From positions 1 through 64,000 of the forward strand of contig CAYZTR010000006.1 in assembly GCA_964481575.1 (NCBI GenBank): DNA of 64,000 bases, in the 5' to 3' direction. Position 1 is the first letter of the stretch. The number at the start of each line of letters is the position of its first letter. The position numbers and the translations under genes were made by a program. This document shows, one piece after another, positions 43,771 to 52,106 of this stretch. The DNA is from UQRS01 sp964481575 (GTDB lineage Bacteria; Bacillota; Clostridia; Oscillospirales; Acutalibacteraceae). Under the pieces are notes generated by a model. That model was not told where the DNA came from, searched no databases, and saw only the letters and a program-made list of their open reading frames with translations.

Positions 43771-43890
43771 GTGCAGAAGTTGCTTCAAGTAACGCTGGTG
43801 CGGCTAGGTAGTGCAGAAGTTGCTTCAAGTAGCGCTGGAGCGGCTAGGTAGTGCAGAAGTTGCTTCAAGTAGCGCTGGAACGGCTAGGTA
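43771..43890. repeat. 40-bp tandem repeat, three copies
   Basis: Units at 43771-43810, 43811-43850 and 43851-43890, each starting GTGCAGAAGTTGCTTCAAGT and ending CGGCTAGGTA. The copies differ at only a few positions near the middle (aacgctggtg, agcgctggag, agcgctggaa). A partial fourth start (GTGC) follows. Confidence 0.9.
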
Positions 43891-43978
43891 GTGCGGGAAT
43901 TACACGCTGTATTCACCCTCCCGATAAGGGAAGGCTGTGGGGCGAGCTGTTACCGCATAGTTCCGCTTACCATATCCA

Positions 43979-44082
43979 AGCGTTGGGGTGTCTCACAAAA
44001 TCAAAGCATTAGCGTGTCACACAAGATCAAAGTATTAGCGTATCACACAAGATTGAAGCGTTGGGGTGCCTCGCAAGTGCCA
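43979..44082. repeat. 26-bp degenerate tandem repeat, four copies
   Basis: Units at 43979, 44005, 44031 and 44057, of the form ag-cgttggggtg-tctcacaaaatcaa with substitutions. A weaker fifth copy lies around 44095. Copies 2 and 3 are most alike. It is unrelated to the 40-bp unit upstream. Confidence 0.75.
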
Positions 44083-44227
44083 CCAAATCAAGGAAAGCAT
44101 TGGCTTCTCACAGAAAGGCCCTCCCCTGGGAAAGGACTTACGGTTCCCCGTGCAAGGCAGCATCCGCCCGGTCACCGGCTTTTATCAAAGTCTGATCTGC
44201 ACAGAAACATGCACAATACTGAAAAAT

Positions 44228-44272
44228 AAAGTCTCCCATGACAGCATTTAAAACTGCCATGGGAGACTTTTT
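44228..44272. terminator. Bidirectional terminator
   Basis: A perfect 13-bp stem (44228-44240 with 44258-44270), extended after one mismatch. T-tracts lie on both sides (44268-44272 on plus, TTTATTTTT on minus). It serves the convergent 2-hydroxyacid dehydrogenase and PHP genes. Confidence 0.85.
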
Positions 44273-44299
44273 ACATTCATTTTCTTTCTTCGCCGTCAC

Positions 44300-45004
44300 T
44301 TAATAACGCAGATGCTCCGGCATGGGAGCAGACACCTTCCACCCCTTGACGCCGCCCTGCAGCAGCTGCTGGGCCAGCGCCTTTTCATCAACCGGAAGCT
44401 CCTCCAGATAGATGCCGCCCCGGCAGGCATCCTCCTTCTCGTGAAAATCCGAGCCGGACAGCAGCACTAAACCGTTGGTGGCACCATAGGTATACGCCAC
44501 ATCATTATGGGAATTCCAACGCACATTGCCGTTGAAGATTTCCACGCCGTGGAGATGGGCCGGATTCCGGGGAAAACAAACGCTGCGGAAGGGATGCGCC
44601 TGGGCGAAAAACAGCCCGTTTTCCTCCGCCAGCCGATAAAACGTGCCGGGAGTCATGTCATACAATTCCGGATGGCTCTTTAAAAATTCCGCGTCTATAC
44701 CGTACACCAGATGATCATTGATACTGTCGGTAAACCGCAGCTCCATGCCCAAATAGATCCGCAGATCAGTGCCCTCCGCCGCAGACAAAGCGGCACGGTA
44801 GCCAGCCAGCCAGCGATCTATTTTCTCAGCCCAGGTCAGGCCCTGATGTTGTTCCTCATAAAACCAGTCCCGATAATAATGATCGGTGACAATAATGGCG
44901 CTGTATCCCTGGGCAATATACTGGGGAATCGCATCCGCCGGATGCACCACACCACAATGGCTGGTTAAAGGAGTATGAAAATGGGTTTCCACTAAATAAG
45001 ACAT
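44300..45004 (-). CDS. PHP-domain phosphoesterase
   Basis: A 234-residue PHP-superfamily protein. ETHFHTPLTSHCG is the first metal motif, VTDHYY the second, GMELRF the third, AQAHPFR and SGSDFHEKED the last. The family includes histidinol phosphatase and nucleotide-processing enzymes; the substrate here is unknown. ATG 45004 follows GGAG at 8 nt. It is separated by 31 nt from the S41 protease gene and probably shares its transcript. Confidence 0.85.
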   Translation of the reverse strand: MSYLVETHFHTPLTSHCGVVHPADAIPQYIAQGYSAIIVTDHYYRDWFYEEQHQGLTWAEKIDRWLAGYRAALSAAEGTDLRIYLGMELRFTDSINDHLVYGIDAEFLKSHPELYDMTPGTFYRLAEENGLFFAQAHPFRSVCFPRNPAHLHGVEIFNGNVRWNSHNDVAYTYGATNGLVLLSGSDFHEKEDACRGGIYLEELPVDEKALAQQLLQGGVKGWKVSAPMPEHLRY

Positions 45005-45035
45005 AACAAGCGCTCCTGCCATTTCATCAAAATTT

Positions 45036-46244
45036 TTAGGATTGGGGAATCTCCCCGGTCTGCAAATAGGCCACAGCGGCCTGAAGTTGCCGGTCGGTAG
45101 CATCCGTCAGGTAATAATAATTGTCCGTCTCCTCCTGGGTCAACGCCAGCGGAAAATCCGGCGTCAATCCCACTCCATGAAAGGATTCCCCGCTGGGCGG
45201 AAAAAATTCTGCCACAGTGAATTTTACTGAGGAACCGTCCGGCAGATTATAGGTGCGCTGCATAACCCCTTTTCCGTAGGTGGTAGTGCCCAGCAGCACC
45301 CCTTTCCCGGTGTCCCGGATGGCAGCTGCAAACAATTCGGCAGAAGAAGCTGTCCTGCTGTCGGTCAGCACCACAATCGGCCAATCCGTTTCCTGGGATC
45401 CGTCGCAGGTATACAAGACCTGCTGCTTTCCGTTGGCATAGGCCGCGGTGATAATATTACAAGCAGGTAACAGTTGCTGCAAGGCTTCCGCTGTCCCCTC
45501 AATCACGCCACCGCCGCATTGCCGCAGATCAAAAATCAGGGAAGTGGCGCCCGCCTCCTCAAATGCGGCCAGAGCAGTTTGCAGCTGTTTCGGAGTCAAC
45601 TCATTAAATCGGACAAACTGCACATACCCGCAGTCTTCAACCATTCGATAATAGACGGTGGTCTGCTCATATTCCGCAGGCGAAACCGTACAGTTCACGG
45701 TTTCCTGCTCCCGCTGCAAGGTCAGGGTCACACTGTTCTGTTCCTGCAAACCGGACAGCAACGTGAATGCCTCGTTCTCTTCCATATCCGTCAGCAGGGT
45801 GCCGTTCAATGCAACAATCACATCTCCATCCCGTACACCGGCTGCGTAAGCCGGGCTGTTGGGATCACAACGATAGATATACAAACCCGCCAGCTCCTGA
45901 TGGGCCAACACCGTAATGCCAAGTGCAATGATGTCCCCCTGATTGGCAAGACGATTGGTCTCAGTATCTTCCACCCCAAAGTATCCCGCATAAGGATCCC
46001 CCAGCCCTTCGATATAGGACCGGGACAGGGTATCTGCCAAAGCATCCTCATCCAGCGGCCACAGGTAATTGGCATCTGTCAGACGCTCAATAGCGGCAAT
46101 TTTCTGATACCAACCATGGCGCCCCAGAATGGCGGTAACCCCCAGAGGAGACAAAAAGCACAAAGCCACTGCCGTTCCAATGCTGGAAACCAGCACAGCA
46201 ACCACCAACGCAATACAAAGAAACCGTACAGAAACTTTTTTCAC
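45036..46244 (-). CDS. S41 family C-terminal processing peptidase
   Basis: A 402-residue secreted or membrane-anchored protease: N-terminal membrane segment (about 8-30), PDZ domain at about 95-185 (YRCDPNSPAYAAGVRDGDVIVALNG), and the S41 catalytic core with the nucleophile Ser in RTASSAELFAAAIRD and Lys in GTTTYGKGVMQ. Such Ctp proteases trim cell-wall or envelope proteins. It starts with GTG 46244, with GAGG at 7 nt. It lies downstream of the terminator behind the M23 gene, so it may have its own promoter. Confidence 0.92.
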   Translation of the reverse strand: MKKVSVRFLCIALVVAVLVSSIGTAVALCFLSPLGVTAILGRHGWYQKIAAIERLTDANYLWPLDEDALADTLSRSYIEGLGDPYAGYFGVEDTETNRLANQGDIIALGITVLAHQELAGLYIYRCDPNSPAYAAGVRDGDVIVALNGTLLTDMEENEAFTLLSGLQEQNSVTLTLQREQETVNCTVSPAEYEQTTVYYRMVEDCGYVQFVRFNELTPKQLQTALAAFEEAGATSLIFDLRQCGGGVIEGTAEALQQLLPACNIITAAYANGKQQVLYTCDGSQETDWPIVVLTDSRTASSAELFAAAIRDTGKGVLLGTTTYGKGVMQRTYNLPDGSSVKFTVAEFFPPSGESFHGVGLTPDFPLALTQEETDNYYYLTDATDRQLQAAVAYLQTGEIPQS

Positions 46245-46344
46245 ACAATCGCCTCATTCTCATCATACACGGGAAAGGGAGCTTCCCAGGAAACACACTG
46301 CGACAGTTCGGTCTGCCGCAACCCTGCGAAAACTGTTCCCATAC

Positions 46345-46374
46345 AAAAGGCAGGAGCCGTGGCCCCTGCCTTTT
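46345..46374 (-). terminator. Terminator of the ftsEX-M23 operon
   Basis: A 10-bp stem (46345-46354 with 46365-46374) with a T-run in the minus-strand exit, 12 bp past the M23 stop codon. A T-tract also exists on the plus strand. Confidence 0.75.
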
Positions 46375-46385
46375 TGGTTGTTTCC

Positions 46386-47591
46386 TTAAAAATAAGAAGC
46401 CGGGTTCACCACAGAACCGTTAACGCTGATCTCAAAATGCAGGTGATAGCCACCGCCGCCGGAACTGACCACGTAACCGGTATTCCCCACGTAGCCAATG
46501 ACCTGGCCTTGAGAAACATGCTGTCCCGAGCTGACAATGTACTTGGACATATGCCCGTACAGAGTAGCAAAGCTGTTGCCGCCGCTGGTGCCGTGGCTGA
46601 TAATCACATAATTGCCGTAACCGCCGGCATTGTATCCGGCATAAGAAACCGTACCGGAAGCAGCCGCCACAATTTGGGCGCCGGCGATGCCCGACGAAGA
46701 AATATCGATACCCTTGTGCAGCTTGCCCCAACGGTACCCATAACCGGAAGTAATGCCGTAATAGCCGGGTACCGGCCAGACAAAGCCGCCGCTGAAGGGA
46801 GCCGAATTCACAGAGGTACCGCTTGCATTGTTCTGGGTGGACTGGCTGGCCGCTTTAGACGCGGCGGCGATCTGCGCCTCCACCGAAGCAACAGCGGCGT
46901 TGTATTTATCCAATTGCGCCTCGGCATCCGCCTGCTGGTCCTCCAGAGAGGAAATGACACTGTTCAGCTGCGCCACCTGGGACTGCAAGGAGGATTGGGT
47001 GGCAGAAAGCTCCTTTTTGGCCGCCTGCTTGGCAGACTTTTTGGTTTGGATGGCGGCCTGATCTGCTTCAATCAGCTGAACCGCTTCCACGATTTCCTCC
47101 ATCAGGATTTCATCCTGCTGGGAAACCGAACGGGTTAACTCGGATTTTGCCAGATAATCTGCCACATCGTCCGAGCCAAGCAACACCAGGATATCTGAAT
47201 TAGAGCTGGAAGACATATACATAGCCCGCAGGCGCTGCTTAAACAGCGTCTTTTTGGCTTCCAGTTCTTCGTTCTTGGCATCCAGCTCCACCTGCAGGGC
47301 GTTAAGCTCACTGTTCAGGGAAGCGATCTGGGAATTGACCAACGCGATCTGATCCTGGGTATTGGCAATTTGCTCATTCAGCTTTTTCTTCAGCGCTTCC
47401 TTCTCGCTCTGCTGATCCTTTAAGGATTCAATTTCATCCTCCAACTCGCTGGCCTTGGCCTTGGCGCTGGCAAGCTGATCCGCATAGGAATCCGCACTGG
47501 CGGTACTCCCGGGAATCGCCGTCAGAACACTGCAAAGCAACGCCAGAGACAGAGCCAGACTCAGCAGCTGTTTGACAGGTTTTCGCTTCAA
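46386..47591 (-). CDS. M23 peptidoglycan hydrolase with coiled coil (EnvC/PcsB-like)
   Basis: A 401-residue secreted protein: signal peptide (residues 1-32), long coiled coil (about 35-260), linker, and a C-terminal M23 (LytM) domain with HKGIDISSS, a middle Asp and HLHFEIS zinc ligands. Proteins of this form are activated by FtsEX to cut septal peptidoglycan, which suits the position directly after ftsX. It starts at TTG 47591, with a distant AAAGG. Confidence 0.92.
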   Translation of the reverse strand: MKRKPVKQLLSLALSLALLCSVLTAIPGSTASADSYADQLASAKAKASELEDEIESLKDQQSEKEALKKKLNEQIANTQDQIALVNSQIASLNSELNALQVELDAKNEELEAKKTLFKQRLRAMYMSSSSNSDILVLLGSDDVADYLAKSELTRSVSQQDEILMEEIVEAVQLIEADQAAIQTKKSAKQAAKKELSATQSSLQSQVAQLNSVISSLEDQQADAEAQLDKYNAAVASVEAQIAAASKAASQSTQNNASGTSVNSAPFSGGFVWPVPGYYGITSGYGYRWGKLHKGIDISSSGIAGAQIVAAASGTVSYAGYNAGGYGNYVIISHGTSGGNSFATLYGHMSKYIVSSGQHVSQGQVIGYVGNTGYVVSSGGGGYHLHFEISVNGSVVNPASYF

Positions 47592-47654
47592 GATTTTTCA
47601 CACCTTTCACTTCAGGGAAACAATGGTTCAGGCCTTCTCTCAAACGGCCGTTCT

Positions 47655-48776
47655 TTACAGGGCTTTGAACTCGCTGCCCTCTTTCCGCAGGTATTTGCTG
47701 ATGGTAAAGAAGGAGGAGAACAGGCCGGCGAAAACGCCGATACCGCAGAACAGCCCGAACACCTTCCAGACAAAGCTACGGAAGGCCACGGCAGACGTCA
47801 GCCCCAAGGCTGTCATCATAGAACCCACCACTGCATTATACACAAAATACAGAATGCCGGTGGTCAGACAAGCGGAAATCAAACCGATGGCAATGCCTTC
47901 CACCACAAAGGGGAAACGGATAAAAGCGTTGGTGGCGCCCACCGCTTTCATAATGCTGATTTCCAGCTTCCGGTTATACATGGTGACCCGAATGGTATTC
48001 GATACAATCACCAGGGAAATTACCATCAACAGGGCAATGATCCAAAAACCGGCCACTGTAATACCGTTTTTAATGGAAGTAATTTTAATGGCCAGGTCCC
48101 GCTGATGGTACACATTTTCCACCCCGTCGATGGCCTCAATGGCCGAGACGGTAGCGTCAAACTGGGACAAATCCGTCATGGTGACCTTGGCTGCATTGGA
48201 CAGGGGGTTGTCCTCCTCCAACCAGCTGAAATACTGCGCCTGGGTGGGATCCATGGTATCCAGCATTCTCTGCAGACCTTCTTCCGAAGGAATAAACTCC
48301 ACAGAAGCCACATTGTTCATTCCTGCGATAACATCACACAGGGCGCGGCACTCCTCCTGCGACAGGATGCTGGGATCCAGCGTTTCCTCTTCTTCCGAGG
48401 ATCCGGAGGTAGTTTTGGAAGAACTGGAAGCAGAGGAGGATCCGGATGAACTGGATTTGGAAGAACTGGAAGAAGAACTGGAGGAGGAAGAACCGGAAGA
48501 GGAAGAACTGGAACCGGAGGACGAGTCAGAAGTAGCCGCCTGGGAAGCAGGCGTATCATATTCAGCAGCAGCGGCATCTTGGAAATACACCATCACTACG
48601 TTCTGCTGTTCCAGATTGCCCAACGCCTTGTCCACATTGACAGTCAGGGCGATGGCCACACCGATCAGCAGCATACAGGCTACCAGAACACCGACTGAGG
48701 CCACCGACATCAGCCGGTTGACCCAAATACTTTTAACACCTTCACCGGTCAGGTAACGAATGCTTCTGGTTTTCAT
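47655..48776 (-). CDS. ftsX: Cell division protein FtsX with Ser-rich insert
   Basis: A 373-residue FtsX (family usually about 300). It has four membrane segments: about residues 22-47, then three from about 255 onward. The large extracellular loop holds the extra material: residues 83-127 are an almost pure Ser/Gly/Lys stretch, followed by an acidic SSEEEETLDP. The core FtsX pattern (SIRYLTGEGVKSIWVNRLMSVASVGV, later SIMKAVGATNAFIRFPFVVEG) is intact. With FtsE and the M23 protein it regulates septal wall hydrolysis. The low-complexity insert is not typical. Confidence 0.93.
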   Translation of the reverse strand: MKTRSIRYLTGEGVKSIWVNRLMSVASVGVLVACMLLIGVAIALTVNVDKALGNLEQQNVVMVYFQDAAAAEYDTPASQAATSDSSSGSSSSSSGSSSSSSSSSSSKSSSSGSSSASSSSKTTSGSSEEEETLDPSILSQEECRALCDVIAGMNNVASVEFIPSEEGLQRMLDTMDPTQAQYFSWLEEDNPLSNAAKVTMTDLSQFDATVSAIEAIDGVENVYHQRDLAIKITSIKNGITVAGFWIIALLMVISLVIVSNTIRVTMYNRKLEISIMKAVGATNAFIRFPFVVEGIAIGLISACLTTGILYFVYNAVVGSMMTALGLTSAVAFRSFVWKVFGLFCGIGVFAGLFSSFFTISKYLRKEGSEFKAL

Positions 48777-49495
48777 CCGACCTCACCGCCTTCGTTATCA
48801 GCAACCACGGTGCCGTTTTCAATCATAATGACCCGGCGGTTAAAGTCCCGCACCAGCTGGTGCTCATGGGTCACCATTAGGATGGTGGTCCCCCGGGCAT
48901 TGATCTCCGTCAGCAATTCCACAATTTCATAAGACATATTGGGATCCACATTACCGGTAGGCTCGTCCGCAATGATCAGCTCTGGCCGGTTCACCAACGC
49001 CCGGGCCAGGCCCACACGCTGCTGCTCACCGCCGGACAGCTCCGCCGGCTTGGAATTGGCCTTGGCAGAAAGGCCCACCAGATTCAGCACCTGGGGCACC
49101 CGCTTATGGATGTCCCGGCGGGTAGCACCCACCACGTGCATGGCAAAGGCCACATTATCAAATACGGACATGGTGGGAATCAGACGGAAATCCTGGAACA
49201 CAATCCCCATGGTGCGGCGAAAATTGGGCACCTGCTTCCGCTTCATCTTCACAACGTCGAACCCATTGACCATGATGCGGCCCGCATTGGGCTTTTCCTC
49301 ATGCATGACCAGCTTCATGAAGGTACTCTTCCCGGCGCCGGATGCGCCTACAACAAACACGAATTCCCCCTTGCGGATCAAAATATTCATATCCTTCAGG
49401 GCATGGGTACCGGTCGGGTAGGTTTTATAGACACCGTTAAACTCAATAATTGGCTCGCCGGGCCGAATAGACGCGGCGATATTTTGGGCTTTCAT
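48773..49495 (-). CDS. ftsE: Cell division ATP-binding protein FtsE
   Basis: FtsE (240 aa) shows Walker A GASGAGKST, LSGGEQQRVGLARAL and LIIADEPTGNVDP. It has the FtsE-specific IEFNGVYKTYPTGTHALKD beginning and the conserved MGIVFQDFRLIP. It drives the FtsX complex. The ftsX ATG overlaps the ftsE stop by 4 nt. ATG 49495 is the likely start, but its Shine-Dalgarno sequence is weak; the gene follows the PucR-type regulator by 30 nt. Confidence 0.96.
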   Translation of the reverse strand: MKAQNIAASIRPGEPIIEFNGVYKTYPTGTHALKDMNILIRKGEFVFVVGASGAGKSTFMKLVMHEEKPNAGRIMVNGFDVVKMKRKQVPNFRRTMGIVFQDFRLIPTMSVFDNVAFAMHVVGATRRDIHKRVPQVLNLVGLSAKANSKPAELSGGEQQRVGLARALVNRPELIIADEPTGNVDPNMSYEIVELLTEINARGTTILMVTHEHQLVRDFNRRVIMIENGTVVADNEGGEVG

Positions 49496-49525
49496 GCTAA
49501 AAATCAACCTTTTCTATAAACCGGA

Positions 49526-50611
49526 TCAATATTTCACCGGGTTGGCGCTCAGGTATTTCTTCACCATCAGCGCAATTTTAAAGACAATGGCATGGTCAAA
49601 CTCCCGCAAATCCAGACCGGTGATCTTCTTGATCTTTTCCAGCCGGTACACCAGGGTGTTCCGGTGTACAAACAGCTTCCGGGAGGTTTCCGAAACGTTC
49701 AGATTATTCTCAAAGAATTTCTGAATGGTAAAAAGGGTCTCCTGGTCCAGGCTTTCAATGGAGCCCCGCTTGAAGACCTCCCGCAGGAAGGTTTCGCACA
49801 GGGTGGTAGGCAGCTGATAGATCAGCCGGGCGATTCCCAGGTTCTCATAGGAAACAATCGCCTTCTCGGTATCAAAAACCTTCCCAACCTCCAGGGCCAC
49901 CTGGGCTTCCTTAAAGGAACGGGCCAGATCCTTGAGCCCCTCCACAATGGTGCCGATACCAACCACAGCATGGGTATAGAACTCACCGGACAGGGTATCC
50001 ACAATGGACCGGGCCAGATTTTCCAGATCCTTATCCTCTGTGGTCTGCTTGGTTTCCTTCACCAGGGCAATGTCAGTCTCACTAATATTAATGACAAAAT
50101 CCTTGCTCTTATCCGGGAACAGGTTCTGAATCACATCATAGGCAGAAACGTCGTTGCGGGTGGTAATGCGAATCAGCAAAACCGCCCGATGCACATCACT
50201 GTTGAACCGCAGTTCCCGGGCCTTTAAATAAATATCGCCGGGGAGAATATTATCCAGAATGATATTCTTGATAAAATTGCCCCGATCGTATTTCTCGTCA
50301 TAATAATACTTCACATTGGACAAGGCCACCGCCATAATGGCGGCATATTTGGCAGCCTGGGGATCCGTCCCCTCCACAAACAAATAATATTCGGGATGCT
50401 GGGGCGCACCAAAGGGCTTATAGGTAGCCTGCCCCCATACGAATGTATCTGTACCGCTTACGGCCGAAGGTACACCGATCTCATGGGTTTCGCCAATGCG
50501 GGAAAGCTCACTGCAGGCGATGACTGTGTAGGTTTCATCCATCACGCCGATGGTCCGATCCACGGCATCCTTCATTTGATGGACAACTCCTTGAAACAAC
50601 CGGTTCGACAT
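49526..50611 (-). CDS. PucR-family regulator (CdaR-like)
   Basis: A 361-residue regulator with an N-terminal sensor region of unknown ligand, a GGDEF-like middle domain, and a C-terminal HTH_30/PucR helix-turn-helix (NLNVSETSRKLFVHRNTLVYRLEKI). It heads an operon with ftsEX (30-nt gap), an uncommon arrangement that hints at control of division or wall hydrolysis by a metabolic signal. It might equally act elsewhere. Confidence 0.88.
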   Translation of the reverse strand: MSNRLFQGVVHQMKDAVDRTIGVMDETYTVIACSELSRIGETHEIGVPSAVSGTDTFVWGQATYKPFGAPQHPEYYLFVEGTDPQAAKYAAIMAVALSNVKYYYDEKYDRGNFIKNIILDNILPGDIYLKARELRFNSDVHRAVLLIRITTRNDVSAYDVIQNLFPDKSKDFVINISETDIALVKETKQTTEDKDLENLARSIVDTLSGEFYTHAVVGIGTIVEGLKDLARSFKEAQVALEVGKVFDTEKAIVSYENLGIARLIYQLPTTLCETFLREVFKRGSIESLDQETLFTIQKFFENNLNVSETSRKLFVHRNTLVYRLEKIKKITGLDLREFDHAIVFKIALMVKKYLSANPVKY

Positions 50612-50709
50612 AGTAAACTGCCTCTCTTTCTGATAACTTTTGACCCTGGGGCCGGCACAAGCCGTGAAGCCCGGGGCGGCTTTCGTAATACTGACCCAAT
50701 AGTATCTTT

Positions 50710-50738
50710 ATTTTACATAAATCTAAAGCATTTTGCAA
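50710..50738 (-). promoter_or_regulatory. Promoter of the PucR-ftsEX operon
   Basis: Minus strand TTGCAA (50738-50733), 17-bp spacer, TAAAAT (50715-50710), about 100 bp before the PucR gene. Confidence 0.65.
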
Positions 50739-51303
50739 GGCCTTCTTTTAAAAAATTACAGAAAAGTAACAAAAAAATGACAGGTTTTTCAGTAAAATGC
50801 TGATTTGCCAAGGCAAATTTCCAAATTTTCTAAAAAAAAGCTCCATTCTTTTTGCCATTTGAACCATTTGCATGAATTTGACAGCCCCGAACATCTCTTT
50901 TCTAAGGAAGTGCTGCTGTCTAAAAAACAAAAATCCCGACCACCCACCACTGCTATTGCATCCGCCTGGCAAAAAGCACACCAAGGAAAGAAAATTCCTG
51001 ATGCAGTTGCCGAGCGCAGAAAACGCCGTCCCCGACATTCCCCCAGTCGGTGGCGCAGTGTTCCTTGGGTAATGAAGGCGTTGCCACTGTTCCCTGAATT
51101 CGTGAGGAAGCGCGATGCGTTCCCTGGATTTCTGCCGCTATCCCGGGCATCCCCAGCAGCGGTATCCTTCTCGTAGAACCGGGTGAATAACGCCAGCGTT
51201 TCCGATTCGATCCGGCAACGTCCGCATTGGCCTGGTGCGCGGCATTGTCTCCGGCGTTCCACGGTTATCAGCGGCGGCATGACCTCGCCACAGGAGCAAA
51301 CGC
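50739..51303. other. Gene-free intergenic region
   Basis: About 565 bp with no supported gene. Reading frames are open on both strands but lack family signatures and Shine-Dalgarno sites. A loose run of TGTTCC-containing segments at about 51055-51140 is too degenerate to call a repeat. Confidence 0.5.
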
Positions 51304-51347
51304 AAAGAACCGCCCGGCGATGTGACATCGCCGGTGCGGTTCTTTTT
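51304..51347. terminator. Terminator of the autokinase-phosphatase operon
   Basis: A near-perfect 20-bp hairpin (51304-51323 with 51325-51345, one bulged T), followed by T residues on the plus strand and ending in TTCTTT within the minus-strand stem. It is within 10 bp of the cpsB-like stop codon. Confidence 0.8.
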
Positions 51348-51353
51348 CGCGAA

Positions 51354-52106
51354 TTACAAAACAATCTGCATTTCCCGGGTTACGGATGCGCCCCGGAAGA
51401 TATCCTCCGTTTGCTGCAGCAGGTGGCCCAAAGCCTCCGGCTTCAGCTTCGCAGCCAAACGCGAATTGGCTATTTGGAAATTCACCGGGCGGGTGGTCAG
51501 ATTATGAGCATCACTGCCGAAAACAACTGTAACGCCCTCCTGAATCAAACGCCGGACAAACTTCATGGAACGGTGCGACTGCAGGGCATCGTTATTCACC
51601 TGAATCACCACGTCTTCCAAAGAGCAGATGGCACTCAATTGCTCCCTGGTCATATCCACATAGAACCGATCCAAATGGGCGATCATGGGTTTCGCCTGGA
51701 AACGATAGCAGAGGGCATAAATTTCCTCCGGGATCCAGGGCTGAAAGGAGGCATAAGGCAGCTCAATGAGCAAATACTGCGTCTCCCCCATCCGCAACTG
51801 TTCCAGCCCATCCACCCTGGAAAGGTCCCGCTCCAAGGCCACCTCCGCCCCGAAATACAGGGTAGGCAGTGGCCGCTCCGCCCGGACAATTTCGCCCGAC
51901 AGGAGTTTGGCCGATTCCATCCGGCGCGCCAACCAATGGGACACCGATTCCCGATGGGCATAATAATGTGGAGTCACAATAGCCTTTTCAATCCCCTGCT
52001 TCGACAGCGCCTGCAACATGGCCATAGAATCCGATACGGTAGCCGCACCGTCATCCAGACCGGGTAAAAGATGAATATGAAAGTCGGATTTAATTTTTGG
52101 TGTCAT
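51354..52106 (-). CDS. CpsB/CapC-type PHP tyrosine phosphatase
   Basis: A 250-residue PHP phosphatase with SDFHIHLLPGLDDGAA, TPHYYAHRE, ELPYASFQP, HLDRF and FGSDAHNL metal-binding motifs, the CpsB family set. It removes phosphate from the autokinase Tyr cluster encoded directly upstream. The start (ATG 52106) lies within the last codons of the kinase gene (17-nt overlap) and lacks a Shine-Dalgarno sequence, so translation is coupled. No other capsule genes adjoin. Confidence 0.9.
   Translation of the reverse strand: MTPKIKSDFHIHLLPGLDDGAATVSDSMAMLQALSKQGIEKAIVTPHYYAHRESVSHWLARRMESAKLLSGEIVRAERPLPTLYFGAEVALERDLSRVDGLEQLRMGETQYLLIELPYASFQPWIPEEIYALCYRFQAKPMIAHLDRFYVDMTREQLSAICSLEDVVIQVNNDALQSHRSMKFVRRLIQEGVTVVFGSDAHNLTTRPVNFQIANSRLAAKLKPEALGHLLQQTEDIFRGASVTREMQIVL

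Larger units (their letters stand above)
43610..44227. other. Gene-free intergenic region with two tandem repeats
   Basis: No supported ORF or known RNA in about 620 bp. It holds a 40-bp tandem repeat and, 90 bp later, an unrelated 26-bp repeat, both listed separately. Confidence 0.6.

Noticed and set aside
43771..44082. CRISPR array
   Set aside because: Units are contiguous tandem repeats without variable spacers, and no cas genes are present.
51055..51140. Degenerate repeat of TGTTCC-containing segments
   Set aside because: Spacing and sequence vary too much to support a repeat by eye.
50789..51364. 191-codon minus-strand open frame in the intergenic region upstream of the PucR gene
   Set aside because: No family similarity, no ribosome-binding site, and it contains the terminator hairpin at 51304-51345; considered non-coding.
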